Source: Actinomadura xylanilytica
Lineage (GTDB): Bacteria > Actinomycetota > Actinomycetes > Streptosporangiales > Streptosporangiaceae
Direction: 5' to 3'
NCBI RefSeq assembly: GCF_030283145.1
Contig: NZ_JASNWE010000002.1
Location: forward strand, 1,404,307 to 1,468,306
Length of the DNA: 64,000 bases
The notes under the pieces are model-generated. The model was given only the letters and a program-made list of their open reading frames with translations. It was not told where the DNA came from and did no database searches. The position numbers were made by a program, and so were the translations under genes. Position 1 is the first letter of the stretch; each line of letters begins with the position of its first letter. Of this stretch, positions 42,916-51,449 are shown in pieces.

Positions 42916-45411
42916 ATGCTGAGGACGACCCTCGCCGGCCTGCGGGCCCGCCCGCTGCGGCTGCTGCTCACCGCGGTCGCGATCACGCTGGGCGTGGGCT
43001 TCATCGCCGGCACGTTCGTGCTGACCGACACCATGGACAGCGGCGTCCAGCGGACGTTCGCGCGGTCGGCAGACAAGGTGGACGTCGCCGTCCGGCCCAA
43101 GGGCGGTTCCGGCGGAGAGCTGCCCGCGGGCCTGATGGAGCGCGTGCGGGGCGTGCCGGGCGTGACCGGCGTGCACGGGCTGGTCCAGGGCGACGCGGCG
43201 CTCGTCGGCCGGGACGGCAAGGCCGTCGGCGACGTCCCCACCGTCGGGATGTCGGTCCCGGACGGGAGGCTGCTGCGCTACGAGCTCGACAAGGGCCGGG
43301 TGCCGCGCACGCGCGCCGAGGCCGTGGTCGACTCGCGCACCGCCGGCCGCGAGCACTTCACCGTCGGCGACCAGGTCACGGTGCTCGACCAGGGCAACGC
43401 GCCGCACCGGTTCGCCGTCGTCGGCCTGGTCGACTTCGGCATCGACCAGGAGGCGAGCTTCCGGGGCGCGGTCGGGTTCGAGCCCGCGACCGCGCTGCGG
43501 ATGACGGGCCGGAAGACCTACCAGGAGATCGACGTCCTCGGCGCGGACCGGGCCGCGGTCGCGGCGGCGGTGGGCGGCTCGTACGAGGTGCTCACCGGCG
43601 AGGAGCTCGGGGTGCGGCTGGCCGACTCTGCGGGCGCCGACACCAAGGTGATCCAGGCCGGGCTGCTGATCTTCGGGCTGGTCGCGATGCTGGTCTCGGC
43701 GCTGGTGATCTACAACACCTTCTCCATCCTGATCGCGCAGCGGATGCGGGAGATGGCGCTGCTGCGCTGCGTGGGCGCGACCCGCCGCCAGGTGTTCGGC
43801 GGGGTGGTCGCCGAGTCGTTCGTGGTCGGCGTGGTCGGCTCGCTGCTCGGGCTGCTCGCCGGGTACGGGATCGGCGCGGGCGCGATGGCGCTGTTCAACG
43901 CCTTCGGCGCGAACATGCCGACCGCCGGCGTGACGCTCGCGCCGCGCACGGTGGCGGTCGGGCTGGCCGTGGGCGTCGTCGTCACGGTGCTGTCGGCCCT
44001 GCTGCCCGCCCGCGCGGCGACGCGGGTGGCGCCGGTCGCCGCGCTGCGGAGCGACGCCGAGCCCGGCGCGGGCCGGTTCCGGCTGGGGTGGCCGCGGATC
44101 GTCGTCGCGGGGCTGTGCGCCGTCCTCGGCGTCCTGGCCGGGCTGGCCGGCGTCATGAGCGGGGAGAAGGGCGTGGCGTCGATGTTCGCGGTCGCCGGCG
44201 CCGGCGCGCTGGTGTTCCTCGCGGTGCTCGCGGTGATGCCGGCGCTGATCCGCCCGTTCGGGCGGGTGGCCGGGGCGATCCCGGCGCGGCTCGGCGGGGT
44301 GCCCGGCAGGCTCGCGGTGGAGAATGCGCGCCGCTCGCCGCGCCGGACCGCGACCACGACGATCGCGCTGACCATCGGCGTCGGTCTGATGAGCCTGTTC
44401 GCGGTGGTCGGGGCCAGCAGCAAGGCGAGCAGCGAACGGCAGCTCGACGCGCAGTTCCCGGTGGACTTCCAGATCCAGAACCAGTTCGGCGAGGGCGACC
44501 GGCGGGTCCCGCACGCGGTCGCCGCGCGGCTGGCCGGCCGGCCCGAGATCGGCGCGGTGATCGAGAAGCGGGAGAAGGACACCCGGATCGGCTCCGCCGA
44601 CGGGACGGTCAACACCCTCGGCGGCCCTCCGCTCGGCACCGTGATCAAGCCGAGCTTCGTCAGCGGCTCGGCCGCCGACCTCCAGCCCGGCACCGCGCTC
44701 GCGGACAAGGACACCGCCGCGCGGCAGGGCCTGGCCAAGGGCCGGACCGTCCAGATCAAGACCGACCACGGGACCGTGCCGGTGCGGATCGCGGGGGTCT
44801 TCGGCGGCGACACGCCGCTGACCGGTCTGCTGGTGCCGGGCCGCGACTTCGACCGCTACTTCAGCGTGCGCGACCCCTCGCAGATCTACGTCAAGGCCGC
44901 GGACGGGGCGACCGCCGCCGCGGCGCGCGAGGCCGTGCAGGACGCGGCCCGCCCGTACCCGACGGTGAAGGTCGGCTCCGCCGCCGAGATCAAGGAGGAG
45001 TTCACCAAGGCCATCGACATGGTGCTGATGATCTTCGCCGGGCTGCTCGGCCTCGCCGTCGTCATCGCGCTGTTCGGCATCGCCAACACCCTCACCCTCT
45101 CGGTGGTCGAGCGGACCCGGGAGTCGGCGCTGCTGCGCGCCCTCGGCCTGACCAAGCGCCAGCTCCGCCGGATGCTCTCGGTGGAGGCGCTGGTGATGGC
45201 GGTGATCGGCGCGGTCACCGGGGTGCTGCTCGGCACGGTCTTCGGCTGGGCGGCCACCCGGGCGATGGCCGACGACGCGGTGTTCGCCGTCCCCTACCTC
45301 CAGATCGTCGGGTTCGTCGTGCTCGCGGGCGCCGCCGGGATGCTCGCCGCGGTCCTGCCCGCCCGCCGCGCCGCCAGAGCGTCCATCGTCGAGTCCCTCG
45401 CCCACGACTGA
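42916..45411 (+). CDS. ABC transporter permease with two FtsX domains
   Basis: 831 aa from ATG 42916, preceded by GGGGGTTGAGCC. An N-terminal helix (about 15-35) leads to an extracytoplasmic domain. Then come the first FtsX unit (about 235-385, with 'QRMREMALLRCVGATRRQVFGGVVAES'), a central helix pair, a second extracytoplasmic domain (about 490-690) and the second FtsX unit at the C-terminus ('VVERTRESALLRALGLTKRQLRRMLS'). About ten helices fit the large 10-TM permease class of actinobacterial antimicrobial-peptide exporters. Works with the ATPase at 42138. Confidence 0.95.
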   Translation: MLRTTLAGLRARPLRLLLTAVAITLGVGFIAGTFVLTDTMDSGVQRTFARSADKVDVAVRPKGGSGGELPAGLMERVRGVPGVTGVHGLVQGDAALVGRDGKAVGDVPTVGMSVPDGRLLRYELDKGRVPRTRAEAVVDSRTAGREHFTVGDQVTVLDQGNAPHRFAVVGLVDFGIDQEASFRGAVGFEPATALRMTGRKTYQEIDVLGADRAAVAAAVGGSYEVLTGEELGVRLADSAGADTKVIQAGLLIFGLVAMLVSALVIYNTFSILIAQRMREMALLRCVGATRRQVFGGVVAESFVVGVVGSLLGLLAGYGIGAGAMALFNAFGANMPTAGVTLAPRTVAVGLAVGVVVTVLSALLPARAATRVAPVAALRSDAEPGAGRFRLGWPRIVVAGLCAVLGVLAGLAGVMSGEKGVASMFAVAGAGALVFLAVLAVMPALIRPFGRVAGAIPARLGGVPGRLAVENARRSPRRTATTTIALTIGVGLMSLFAVVGASSKASSERQLDAQFPVDFQIQNQFGEGDRRVPHAVAARLAGRPEIGAVIEKREKDTRIGSADGTVNTLGGPPLGTVIKPSFVSGSAADLQPGTALADKDTAARQGLAKGRTVQIKTDHGTVPVRIAGVFGGDTPLTGLLVPGRDFDRYFSVRDPSQIYVKAADGATAAAAREAVQDAARPYPTVKVGSAAEIKEEFTKAIDMVLMIFAGLLGLAVVIALFGIANTLTLSVVERTRESALLRALGLTKRQLRRMLSVEALVMAVIGAVTGVLLGTVFGWAATRAMADDAVFAVPYLQIVGFVVLAGAAGMLAAVLPARRAARASIVESLAHD

Positions 45412-45562
45412 CCCTCGCCCGAGGAGCACCGCGCGGGCCATGGTGCCGGGCGTGGCGCCGGGGCGGATCGGGGGCACGGCCCCGGTCCGCCCCCTGCCGT
45501 CGGGACGCGGGTACCCTGGACCGCGCACGTCCGGTACCTACCTGAGGACTGGAACGAGAACG

Positions 45563-46495
45563 ATGGATCCACACGTCCCGCCGCTGTCCGCCACGCCCGG
45601 AAACGGGGCCGAGCCCCGGCCTGAGGACCGTCCTGCACGCCTGTCGGTCGGCATCGTCGGCGCGGGCCGGGTCGGCACTGCGCTCGGCGTGGCGCTCGCC
45701 CGCGCGGGGCACCGGGTGGTGGCCGCCGCCGCGGTCTCCGACCGCTCCCGGCTCCGCGTCCGGGACCGGCTCCCGGACGCCGCGCTGGTGGCGCCGCAGG
45801 AGGTCGTGGAGGCCGCCGACCTGGTGCTGCTGACCGTCCCGGACGACGCCCTGCCCGATCTGGCGGCCGGGCTGGCCGGGGTCGAGGTCCCCGTCGCGGG
45901 CAGGCTCGTCGTGCACACCAGCGGGCGGTACGGCACCGACGTCCTCGAACCGGTCACCCGGGCCGGGGGGCTGCCGCTCGCGCTGCATCCGGTGATGACC
46001 TTCACGGGACGTCCCGACGATGTGAGCCGGCTCACCGGCATCGCGTTCGGGGTGACCGCGCCCGAGCCGCTGCGGCCGGTCGCCGAGGCGCTGGTGCTGG
46101 AGATGGGCGGCGAGCCGGCCTGGATTCCCGAGGAGCGCCGCCCGCTCTACCACGCGGCCCTCGCCGGAGGCGCCAACCACCTGGTCACACTGGTCGTGGA
46201 GGCGATGGACCTGCTGCGCGCGGTCGGTGTCGCCGAGCCCGGCCGGATGCTCGGGCCGCTGCTCGGCGCCTCGCTCGACAACGCGCTGCGGCTCGGCATC
46301 GACGGCCTCACCGGCCCGGTCGCGCGGGGCGACGCGGGCACCGTCGCCGACCACGTGCGCGAACTGGGACGGGAGTCGCCGGAGGGACGCCGCGCCTACG
46401 TCGCGCTGGCCCGTCTCACCGCCGACCGGGCGCTCGGCGCCGGGATGCTCAAGCCCGAGGACGCCGCGCGGCTCCTCGAAGTGCTCGCCGATTGA
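45563..46495 (+). CDS. Rossmann-like / DUF2520 protein, candidate pantoate-pathway reductase
   Basis: 310 aa from ATG 45563. The NAD(P)-binding N-terminus is SVGIVGAGRVGTALGVALARAGHRVV; the continuing pattern 'LVLLTVPDDALPDLAAGL', 'LVVHTSGRYGTDVLEPVTRAGGLPLALHPVMTFTG' and the helical C-terminal DUF2520 domain ('YHAALAGGANHLVTLVVEAMDLLRAVG') match the family. Its position just before panC and panD suggests a role in pantothenate synthesis, perhaps ketopantoate reduction in place of PanE; that is inference from context and fold, not shown. Confidence 0.88.
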   Translation: MDPHVPPLSATPGNGAEPRPEDRPARLSVGIVGAGRVGTALGVALARAGHRVVAAAAVSDRSRLRVRDRLPDAALVAPQEVVEAADLVLLTVPDDALPDLAAGLAGVEVPVAGRLVVHTSGRYGTDVLEPVTRAGGLPLALHPVMTFTGRPDDVSRLTGIAFGVTAPEPLRPVAEALVLEMGGEPAWIPEERRPLYHAALAGGANHLVTLVVEAMDLLRAVGVAEPGRMLGPLLGASLDNALRLGIDGLTGPVARGDAGTVADHVRELGRESPEGRRAYVALARLTADRALGAGMLKPEDAARLLEVLAD

Positions 46496-46508
46496 CCGAG
46501 GAGGATCC

Positions 46509-46616
46509 GTGAGCGACCGTCAGGGCGCCGACAGCCGGACCGGCCGCCGCAGCAGCGGCGCGCGTTTCAAGGGTGACCGCCGTCGCGGCGGCGGATGCCC
46601 GGGAGCGCGGCTGTGA
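46509..46616 (+). CDS. Possible 35-aa basic leader peptide upstream of panC
   Basis: GTG 46509 is preceded by a strong SD (GAGGAGGATCC, 46498-46508), better than anything directly before panC. The frame encodes a short Arg/Gly-rich peptide (VSDRQGADSRTGRRSSGARF...) ending with a TGA at 46614-46616 that overlaps the panC start (GTGATG). It may serve translational coupling rather than encode a functional protein. It could also be the damaged beginning of a longer panC form. No homology is recognised. Confidence 0.45.
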   Translation: MSDRQGADSRTGRRSSGARFKGDRRRGGGCPGARL

Positions 46617-47479
46617 TGCCCGTCATCGCCACCGACCGGGCCGAGCTCGCCGCGGTCCGGGACGGCATGGCGGGCACGCTGGCGCTCGTGCCGACCATGG
46701 GGGCGCTGCACGAGGGCCACCGGTCGCTGATCCGCAGGGCGCGGCAGCTCGCCGACAGCGTCGCGGTCAGCATCTTCGTCAACCCCCTCCAGTTCGGCCC
46801 GGACGAGGACTTCGACCGTTACCCGCGCACGCTCGCGGGCGACATCGAGGCGTGTGAGGCCGAGGGCGTGGACGTGGTGTTCGCGCCCACCAGGGAGGCC
46901 ATGTACCCGGACGCGCCGCAGGTCACGGTCCATTCGGGCGCGATGGGCGGGGTGGTGGAGGGCGCGGCCCGGCCCGGCCACTTCGATGGAATGCTCACCG
47001 TGGTGCTGAAGTTGTTCAATCTGGTGCGCCCGGACGTGGCGGTCTTCGGGGAGAAGGACGCCCAGCAGCTCGCGCTGATCGGCCGGATGGTCGCCGATCT
47101 CGACCTGCCCGTCGAGGTCGTGGGCGGTCCGACCGTCCGGGAGCCGGACGGGCTGGCGCTGTCGAGCCGCAACCGCTACCTCTCGGCGGCCGACCGGCGC
47201 ACCGGGCTGGCCCTGTGGCAGGCGCTGCGGGCGGGTGCGGACGCGACCGCGGACGGCCCCGGCGCGGTGCTGGACGCGGCGCGCGCGGTGCTCGGCGAGG
47301 CCGCGGACGCCGAGCCCCCCTTCGAGCTCGACTACCTGGTCCTGGTCGATCCGGCCACGTTCACCGAGGTCGCCCCCGCGCACGCCGGACCGGCGGTGCT
47401 CGCCGTGGCGGGCCGGGTCGGCGCCACCCATCTGATCGACAATATTGCCCTCCAGTTCGGCACCGCGAAGGAGTCCTGA
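46616..47479 (+). CDS. panC: Pantothenate synthetase (pantoate-beta-alanine ligase)
   Basis: 287 aa from ATG 46616 (MPVIATDRAELAAV); GTG 46613 and a start at 46595 are also in frame. HIGH-type nucleotide motif MGALHEGH, then SIFVNPLQFGPDEDFDRYPR, 'RPGHFDGMLTVVLKLFNLVRPDVAVFGEKDAQQL' and 'DGLALSSRNRYLS' (KMSKS-equivalent) are all present. It condenses pantoate with beta-alanine using ATP. panD, which supplies beta-alanine, follows directly: TGATG links the two. Confidence 0.97.
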   Translation: MPVIATDRAELAAVRDGMAGTLALVPTMGALHEGHRSLIRRARQLADSVAVSIFVNPLQFGPDEDFDRYPRTLAGDIEACEAEGVDVVFAPTREAMYPDAPQVTVHSGAMGGVVEGAARPGHFDGMLTVVLKLFNLVRPDVAVFGEKDAQQLALIGRMVADLDLPVEVVGGPTVREPDGLALSSRNRYLSAADRRTGLALWQALRAGADATADGPGAVLDAARAVLGEAADAEPPFELDYLVLVDPATFTEVAPAHAGPAVLAVAGRVGATHLIDNIALQFGTAKES

Positions 47480-47895
47480 TGTTCCGGACGATGTTCAAGT
47501 CGAAGATCCACCGTGCCACGGTGACCCAGGCCGACCTGCACTACGTGGGTTCGCTGACCATCGACCAGGACCTGCTGGACGCCGCCGACCTGCTGCCCGG
47601 CGAGCAGGTGCACGTGGTCGACATCGACAACGGCGCGCGGCTGGAGACCTACCTGATCGCGGGCGAGCGCGGCTCGGGCGTGATCGGCATCAACGGGGCG
47701 GCGGCCCGGCTGGTGCAGCCCGGTGACCTGGTGATCATCATCAGCTACGCGCAGCTCAGCGACGCCGAGGCCCGCGAGTTCCGGCCGCAGGTGGTGCACG
47801 TGGACGGCGCCAACAAGATCATCTCGCTGGGCTCGGACCCGGCCGAGCCGGTCCCGGGTGCCGCCGGGCTGCGCGGCGACCTGATCCACGGCTGA
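47479..47895 (+). CDS. panD: Aspartate 1-decarboxylase (proenzyme)
   Basis: 138 aa from ATG 47479 behind GAAGGAG. MFRTMFKSKIHRATVTQADLHYVGSLTID contains the Gly-Ser self-cleavage site (YVGS), where Ser25 becomes the pyruvoyl cofactor. 'GERGSGVIGINGAAARLVQPGDLVIIISYAQ' is the typical core. It makes beta-alanine from aspartate for panC. The C-terminal extension beyond residue about 115 is variable in actinobacteria. A hairpin terminator follows. Confidence 0.98.
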   Translation: MFRTMFKSKIHRATVTQADLHYVGSLTIDQDLLDAADLLPGEQVHVVDIDNGARLETYLIAGERGSGVIGINGAAARLVQPGDLVIIISYAQLSDAEAREFRPQVVHVDGANKIISLGSDPAEPVPGAAGLRGDLIHG

Positions 47896-47938
47896 CGTCC
47901 ATAGGAGCATCCCCCGGCGCGCAACCGTCCGGCCGGAG

Positions 47939-47976
47939 CGGCCGCACTGCCACCTCCACGGGTGGCGGTGCGGCCG
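47939..47976 (+). terminator. Hairpin terminator after panD
   Basis: CGGCCGCACTGCCACC (47939-47954) pairs with GGTGGCGGTGCGGCCG (47961-47976), 16 bp with a single A/G mismatch, followed by TTCCGCCGTTT. It separates the pan genes from nadB. Confidence 0.8.
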
Positions 47977-48059
47977 TTCCGCCGTTTCCGGGGGGTCGGG
48001 CGCGGGGCCGCCCCGGGGTTAATGTCACAATGACGAGAATCGAGCCCCGAGGAGGGCGA

Positions 48060-49724
48060 ATGATCCCCCGTCTTCTCGCCGCACCCGCCCCCGGATGGAC
48101 CGCGGACACCGACATCGTCGTGATCGGGTCCGGCATCGCCGGGCTGGTCGCGGCGCTGCGCTGCCGGCCGCACGGACGGGTGCTGCTGGTCACCAAGGCC
48201 CTGCTGGACGCGGGCTCCACCCGCTGGGCCCAGGGCGGGATCGCCGCCGCGCTGGCGCCGGACGACACTCCCGCCGAGCACCTGGCCGACACCCTCACCG
48301 CCGGGGTCGGGCTGTGCGACCGCGACGCGGTCCGGGTCCTGGTCGACGAGGGGCCGGACGCGGTCCGGCGGCTGATCGCGCTCGGCACCGAGTTCGACCG
48401 CTCCAGCGCCGGCGACATCGCGCTGACCAGGGAGGGCGGCCATCACCGGCGGCGGATCGCGCACGCGGGCGGCGACGCGACCGGGGCGGAGATCAGCCGC
48501 GCCCTGCTCGCCGCGCTCAAGGACGCCGACGTGGAGGTCATCGAGCACGCGCTGGTGCTCGACCTGCTGCGCGACGCGGGCGGGCGGGCCACCGGGATCA
48601 CGCTGCACGTGATGGGCGAGGGGCAGCCCGGCGGCGTCGGCGCCGTGCGCGCCCGCGCCGTCGTCCTCGCCACCGGCGGGCTCGGGCAGGTGTTCTCCGC
48701 CACCACCAACCCGGAGGTGTCCACGGGCGACGGCGTCGCGCTGGCGCTGCGGGCCGGCGCGGACGTCGCCGACCTGGAGTTCGTCCAGTTCCACCCGACG
48801 GTGCTGTGGCTGGGCGAGGGGGCGCGCGGCCAGCAGCCGCTGATCTCCGAGGCGGTCCGCGGCGAGGGCGCCCATCTGATCGACCACGCCGGCGGGCGGT
48901 TCATGGCCGGCCGGCACGAGCTGGCCGAGCTCGCCCCGCGCGACGTCGTCGTCAAGGGGATCATGACGCGGATGCGGGAGACGGGCGCGTCCCACATGCT
49001 GCTCGATGGCCGGCACTTCGGCGCCCGCATGTGGGAGCGCCGCTTCCCGACCATCCTGGCCGCCTGCCGCCATCACGGGATCGACCCGGTGAACGAACCG
49101 ATCCCGGTCGTCCCGGCCGCGCACCACGCAAGCGGCGGAGTGAGGACGGACCTGTCCGGACGCACGTCCGTGCCCGGATTGTTCGCCTGCGGCGAAGTCG
49201 CCTGCACGGGCGTGCACGGGGCCAACCGTCTGGCGTCCAACTCCCTACTGGAGGGCCTGGTCTTCGCCGAACGCATAGCCGCCGCCCTAGGGGACGAGCT
49301 CGCCGCGTCGCCCGTCCCGGACGAGTTTCCCCCTATACACGCCGCAGAGGGGACGCTCGTCGACCCGTCCGTACGGGGCGACATCCAGTGGACGATGACC
49401 GCCCGGGTCGGAGTCCTGCGCCGTGCCGGCGACCTGGCCGACGCCGTCCGCGACCTGGACCGCCTGGCGGAGCCGCATCCCGCGGGGCCGTCCGAAGGGG
49501 CGCGTCCAGGTGTGGCAGCGTGGGAGGTCACCAACCTGCACACCGTGGCGTCCGCGATCGCCCGCGCCGCGCTGCGCCGCGAGGAGACCCGGGGCAGCCA
49601 CTGGCGGGAGGACTTTCCCGACCGCGACGACGCCGCCTGGCGTGGCCGCCTGACCACGCGCCTGGGCGGCGCCGGAACCCTGACGACCACCTACCGGCCC
49701 GAGGCCCCCGAGGAGAACGCATGA
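48060..49724 (+). CDS. nadB: L-aspartate oxidase
   Basis: 554 aa from ATG 48060, right behind GAGGAGGGCGA. FAD-binding GxGxxG in DIVVIGSGIAGLVAALR, then 'GSTRWAQGGIAAALAPDDTPAEHLADTLTAG', 'HPTVLW', 'AAHHASGGVRTDLSGRTSVPGLFACGEVACTGVHGANRLASNSLLE' (flavin-proximal His/Arg). It oxidises aspartate to iminoaspartate, the first step of de novo NAD synthesis; the next enzyme, quinolinate synthase (nadA), is not in the window. It is coupled to nadC by ATGA. Confidence 0.97.
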   Translation: MIPRLLAAPAPGWTADTDIVVIGSGIAGLVAALRCRPHGRVLLVTKALLDAGSTRWAQGGIAAALAPDDTPAEHLADTLTAGVGLCDRDAVRVLVDEGPDAVRRLIALGTEFDRSSAGDIALTREGGHHRRRIAHAGGDATGAEISRALLAALKDADVEVIEHALVLDLLRDAGGRATGITLHVMGEGQPGGVGAVRARAVVLATGGLGQVFSATTNPEVSTGDGVALALRAGADVADLEFVQFHPTVLWLGEGARGQQPLISEAVRGEGAHLIDHAGGRFMAGRHELAELAPRDVVVKGIMTRMRETGASHMLLDGRHFGARMWERRFPTILAACRHHGIDPVNEPIPVVPAAHHASGGVRTDLSGRTSVPGLFACGEVACTGVHGANRLASNSLLEGLVFAERIAAALGDELAASPVPDEFPPIHAAEGTLVDPSVRGDIQWTMTARVGVLRRAGDLADAVRDLDRLAEPHPAGPSEGARPGVAAWEVTNLHTVASAIARAALRREETRGSHWREDFPDRDDAAWRGRLTTRLGGAGTLTTTYRPEAPEENA

Positions 49725-50578
49725 CACCGGAACTGGACGCGAAGCTGCGGGCCGCAGGGCTCGATCCACAGGCTGTGGAGAACCTGGCGCGCGTCGCGCT
49801 CGCCGAGGACGGCGAGATCGACGTCACCAGCGAGCCGATCTTCTCGGCGGAGCAGACCTCGACCGGCGACTTCACCGCCCGCGAGGCCGGCGTCGCCGCC
49901 GGGATCCCGGCCGCCGAGACCGTCCTGGAACTGCTCGGCGTCCACTACGAGGCCAGGGTCGCCGACGGGGACCGGATCGCCGCCGGGGACGTGCTGATCT
50001 CGGTCTCCGGCCCGACCCGCGCGGTGCTGCGCGCCGAGCGCACCGCCCTCAACCTGCTCACCCACCTGTCCGGGATCGCGACCGCCACCCGGCGCTGGAC
50101 CGACGCGATGGCGGGCACCAAGGCCAGGGTCCGGGACAGCCGCAAGACGCTGCCCGGCCTGCGCGCCCTCCAGAAGTACGCGGTGCGCTGCGGCGGGGGC
50201 GTCAACCACCGGATGGGGCTGGCCGACTCCGCGCTGATCAAGGACAACCACGTGGCGGCGGCCGGGTCGGTCACCAAGGCGTACGAGGCGATCCGCGCGG
50301 TCTACCCGGCCCTGCACGTGCAGGTCGAGTGCGACACCCTGGCCCAGGTGGAGGAGGCGCTCGCGGCCGGGGCCGGGTCGATCCTGCTGGACAACATGTC
50401 GATCGCCGACATGACCGAGGCGGTCCGGCTGGTGGCGGGCCGGGCCGAGCTGGAGGCGAGCGGCGGGCTCGGTTTGGACGGGGCCCGAGACGTCGCCGTG
50501 ACCGGTGTGGACTACCTTGCTGTGGGCGCGTTGACCCACTCGGCCCGCGTGCTCGACATCGGCCTTGACTTCTCCTGA
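49721..50578 (+). CDS. nadC: Nicotinate-nucleotide pyrophosphorylase (quinolinate phosphoribosyltransferase)
   Basis: 285 aa from ATG 49721, overlapping the nadB stop. Characteristic blocks: ALAEDGEIDVTSEPIF, RTALNLLTHLSGIATATRRW, 'DSRKTLPGLRALQKYAVRCGGGVNHRMGLADSALIKDNH', 'VQVECDTLAQVEEALAAGAGSILLDNMS' and 'ASGGL..DGARDVAVTGVDYLAVGALTHSA'. It converts quinolinate and PRPP to nicotinate mononucleotide. coaX begins 14 bp later. Confidence 0.97.
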   Translation: MTPELDAKLRAAGLDPQAVENLARVALAEDGEIDVTSEPIFSAEQTSTGDFTAREAGVAAGIPAAETVLELLGVHYEARVADGDRIAAGDVLISVSGPTRAVLRAERTALNLLTHLSGIATATRRWTDAMAGTKARVRDSRKTLPGLRALQKYAVRCGGGVNHRMGLADSALIKDNHVAAAGSVTKAYEAIRAVYPALHVQVECDTLAQVEEALAAGAGSILLDNMSIADMTEAVRLVAGRAELEASGGLGLDGARDVAVTGVDYLAVGALTHSARVLDIGLDFS

Positions 50579-50592
50579 TCAGCGGGGACCGG

Positions 50593-51384
50593 ATGCTGCT
50601 CACCATCGACGTCGGTAACACCAACACCGTCCTCGGACTGTTCGAGGGCGAGGAGGTGATCGAGCACTGGAGGATCAACACCGATCCGCGGCGGACCGCC
50701 GACGAGATCGCGGTGGTGCTCCAGGGCCTGGTCCAGCAGAGCCCGCTGCTGGCCGACACCGACATCAGCGGCATCGCGCTGTGCTCGACCGTCCCGTCCG
50801 TCCTGCACGAGATGCGGGAGATGTGCCGCCGCTACTACGGCGACGTGGCCGCAGTGATCGTCGAGCCCGGCGTCAAGACCGGCGTGCCGGTCCGGATGGA
50901 CAACCCCAAGGAGGTCGGCGCCGACCGCATCGTGAACGCGCTGGCCGCCGTGCACCTGCACGGCGGCCCCGCGATCGTGGTCGACTTCGGCACCGCCACC
51001 ACCTTCGACGCGGTCTCGGCCAAGGGCGAGTACGTGGGCGGCGCGATCGCGCCGGGCATCGAGATCTCCATCGACGCGCTGTCGGCCCGCGGCGCCCAGC
51101 TGCACAAGATCGAGCTGGTCCGGCCGCGCAGTGTGATCGCCAAGAACACGGTGGAGGCGTTGCAGTCCGGCATCATCTTCGGCTTCGCCGGGCAGGTCGA
51201 CGGCATCGTCGAGCGCATGACGGGCGAGCTCACGGGCGAGCCGGACGAGGTCACCGTCATCGCGACCGGCGGCCTCGCCCCCCTGGTGCTGGAGGAGTCG
51301 CGCAGCATCGACACCTTCGAGCCCTGGCTGACCCTCGTCGGCCTGCGCCTGATCTACCAGCGCAACATCGGCGGCTCCGGCTGA
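50593..51384 (+). CDS. coaX: Type III pantothenate kinase
   Basis: 263 aa from ATG 50593. ASKHA-fold motifs: phosphate 1 MLLTIDVGNTNTVLGLFEG, 'MDNPKEVGADRIVNALAAVHLHGGPAIVVDFGTATTFDAV' with the catalytic Asp after 'VGADR', and 'GGAIAPGIEISIDAL'. It phosphorylates pantothenate, the committed step of CoA synthesis, so it uses the product of panC/panD, 3 kb upstream. It belongs to the same conserved pan-nad-coaX-lysS neighbourhood. Confidence 0.97.
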   Translation: MLLTIDVGNTNTVLGLFEGEEVIEHWRINTDPRRTADEIAVVLQGLVQQSPLLADTDISGIALCSTVPSVLHEMREMCRRYYGDVAAVIVEPGVKTGVPVRMDNPKEVGADRIVNALAAVHLHGGPAIVVDFGTATTFDAVSAKGEYVGGAIAPGIEISIDALSARGAQLHKIELVRPRSVIAKNTVEALQSGIIFGFAGQVDGIVERMTGELTGEPDEVTVIATGGLAPLVLEESRSIDTFEPWLTLVGLRLIYQRNIGGSG

Positions 51385-51449
51385 CCGGCCGGCCGCGGGC
51401 CGCCGCCGCCCGCCGCCGGGCCGTCCAGGCGGTCCGTCCAGGCGGGTGA

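Noticed and set aside
42892..45528. Long antisense ORF opposite the ABC permease
   Set aside because: Its product is rich in Arg/Gly/His with no domain; it mirrors the codon bias of the real gene.
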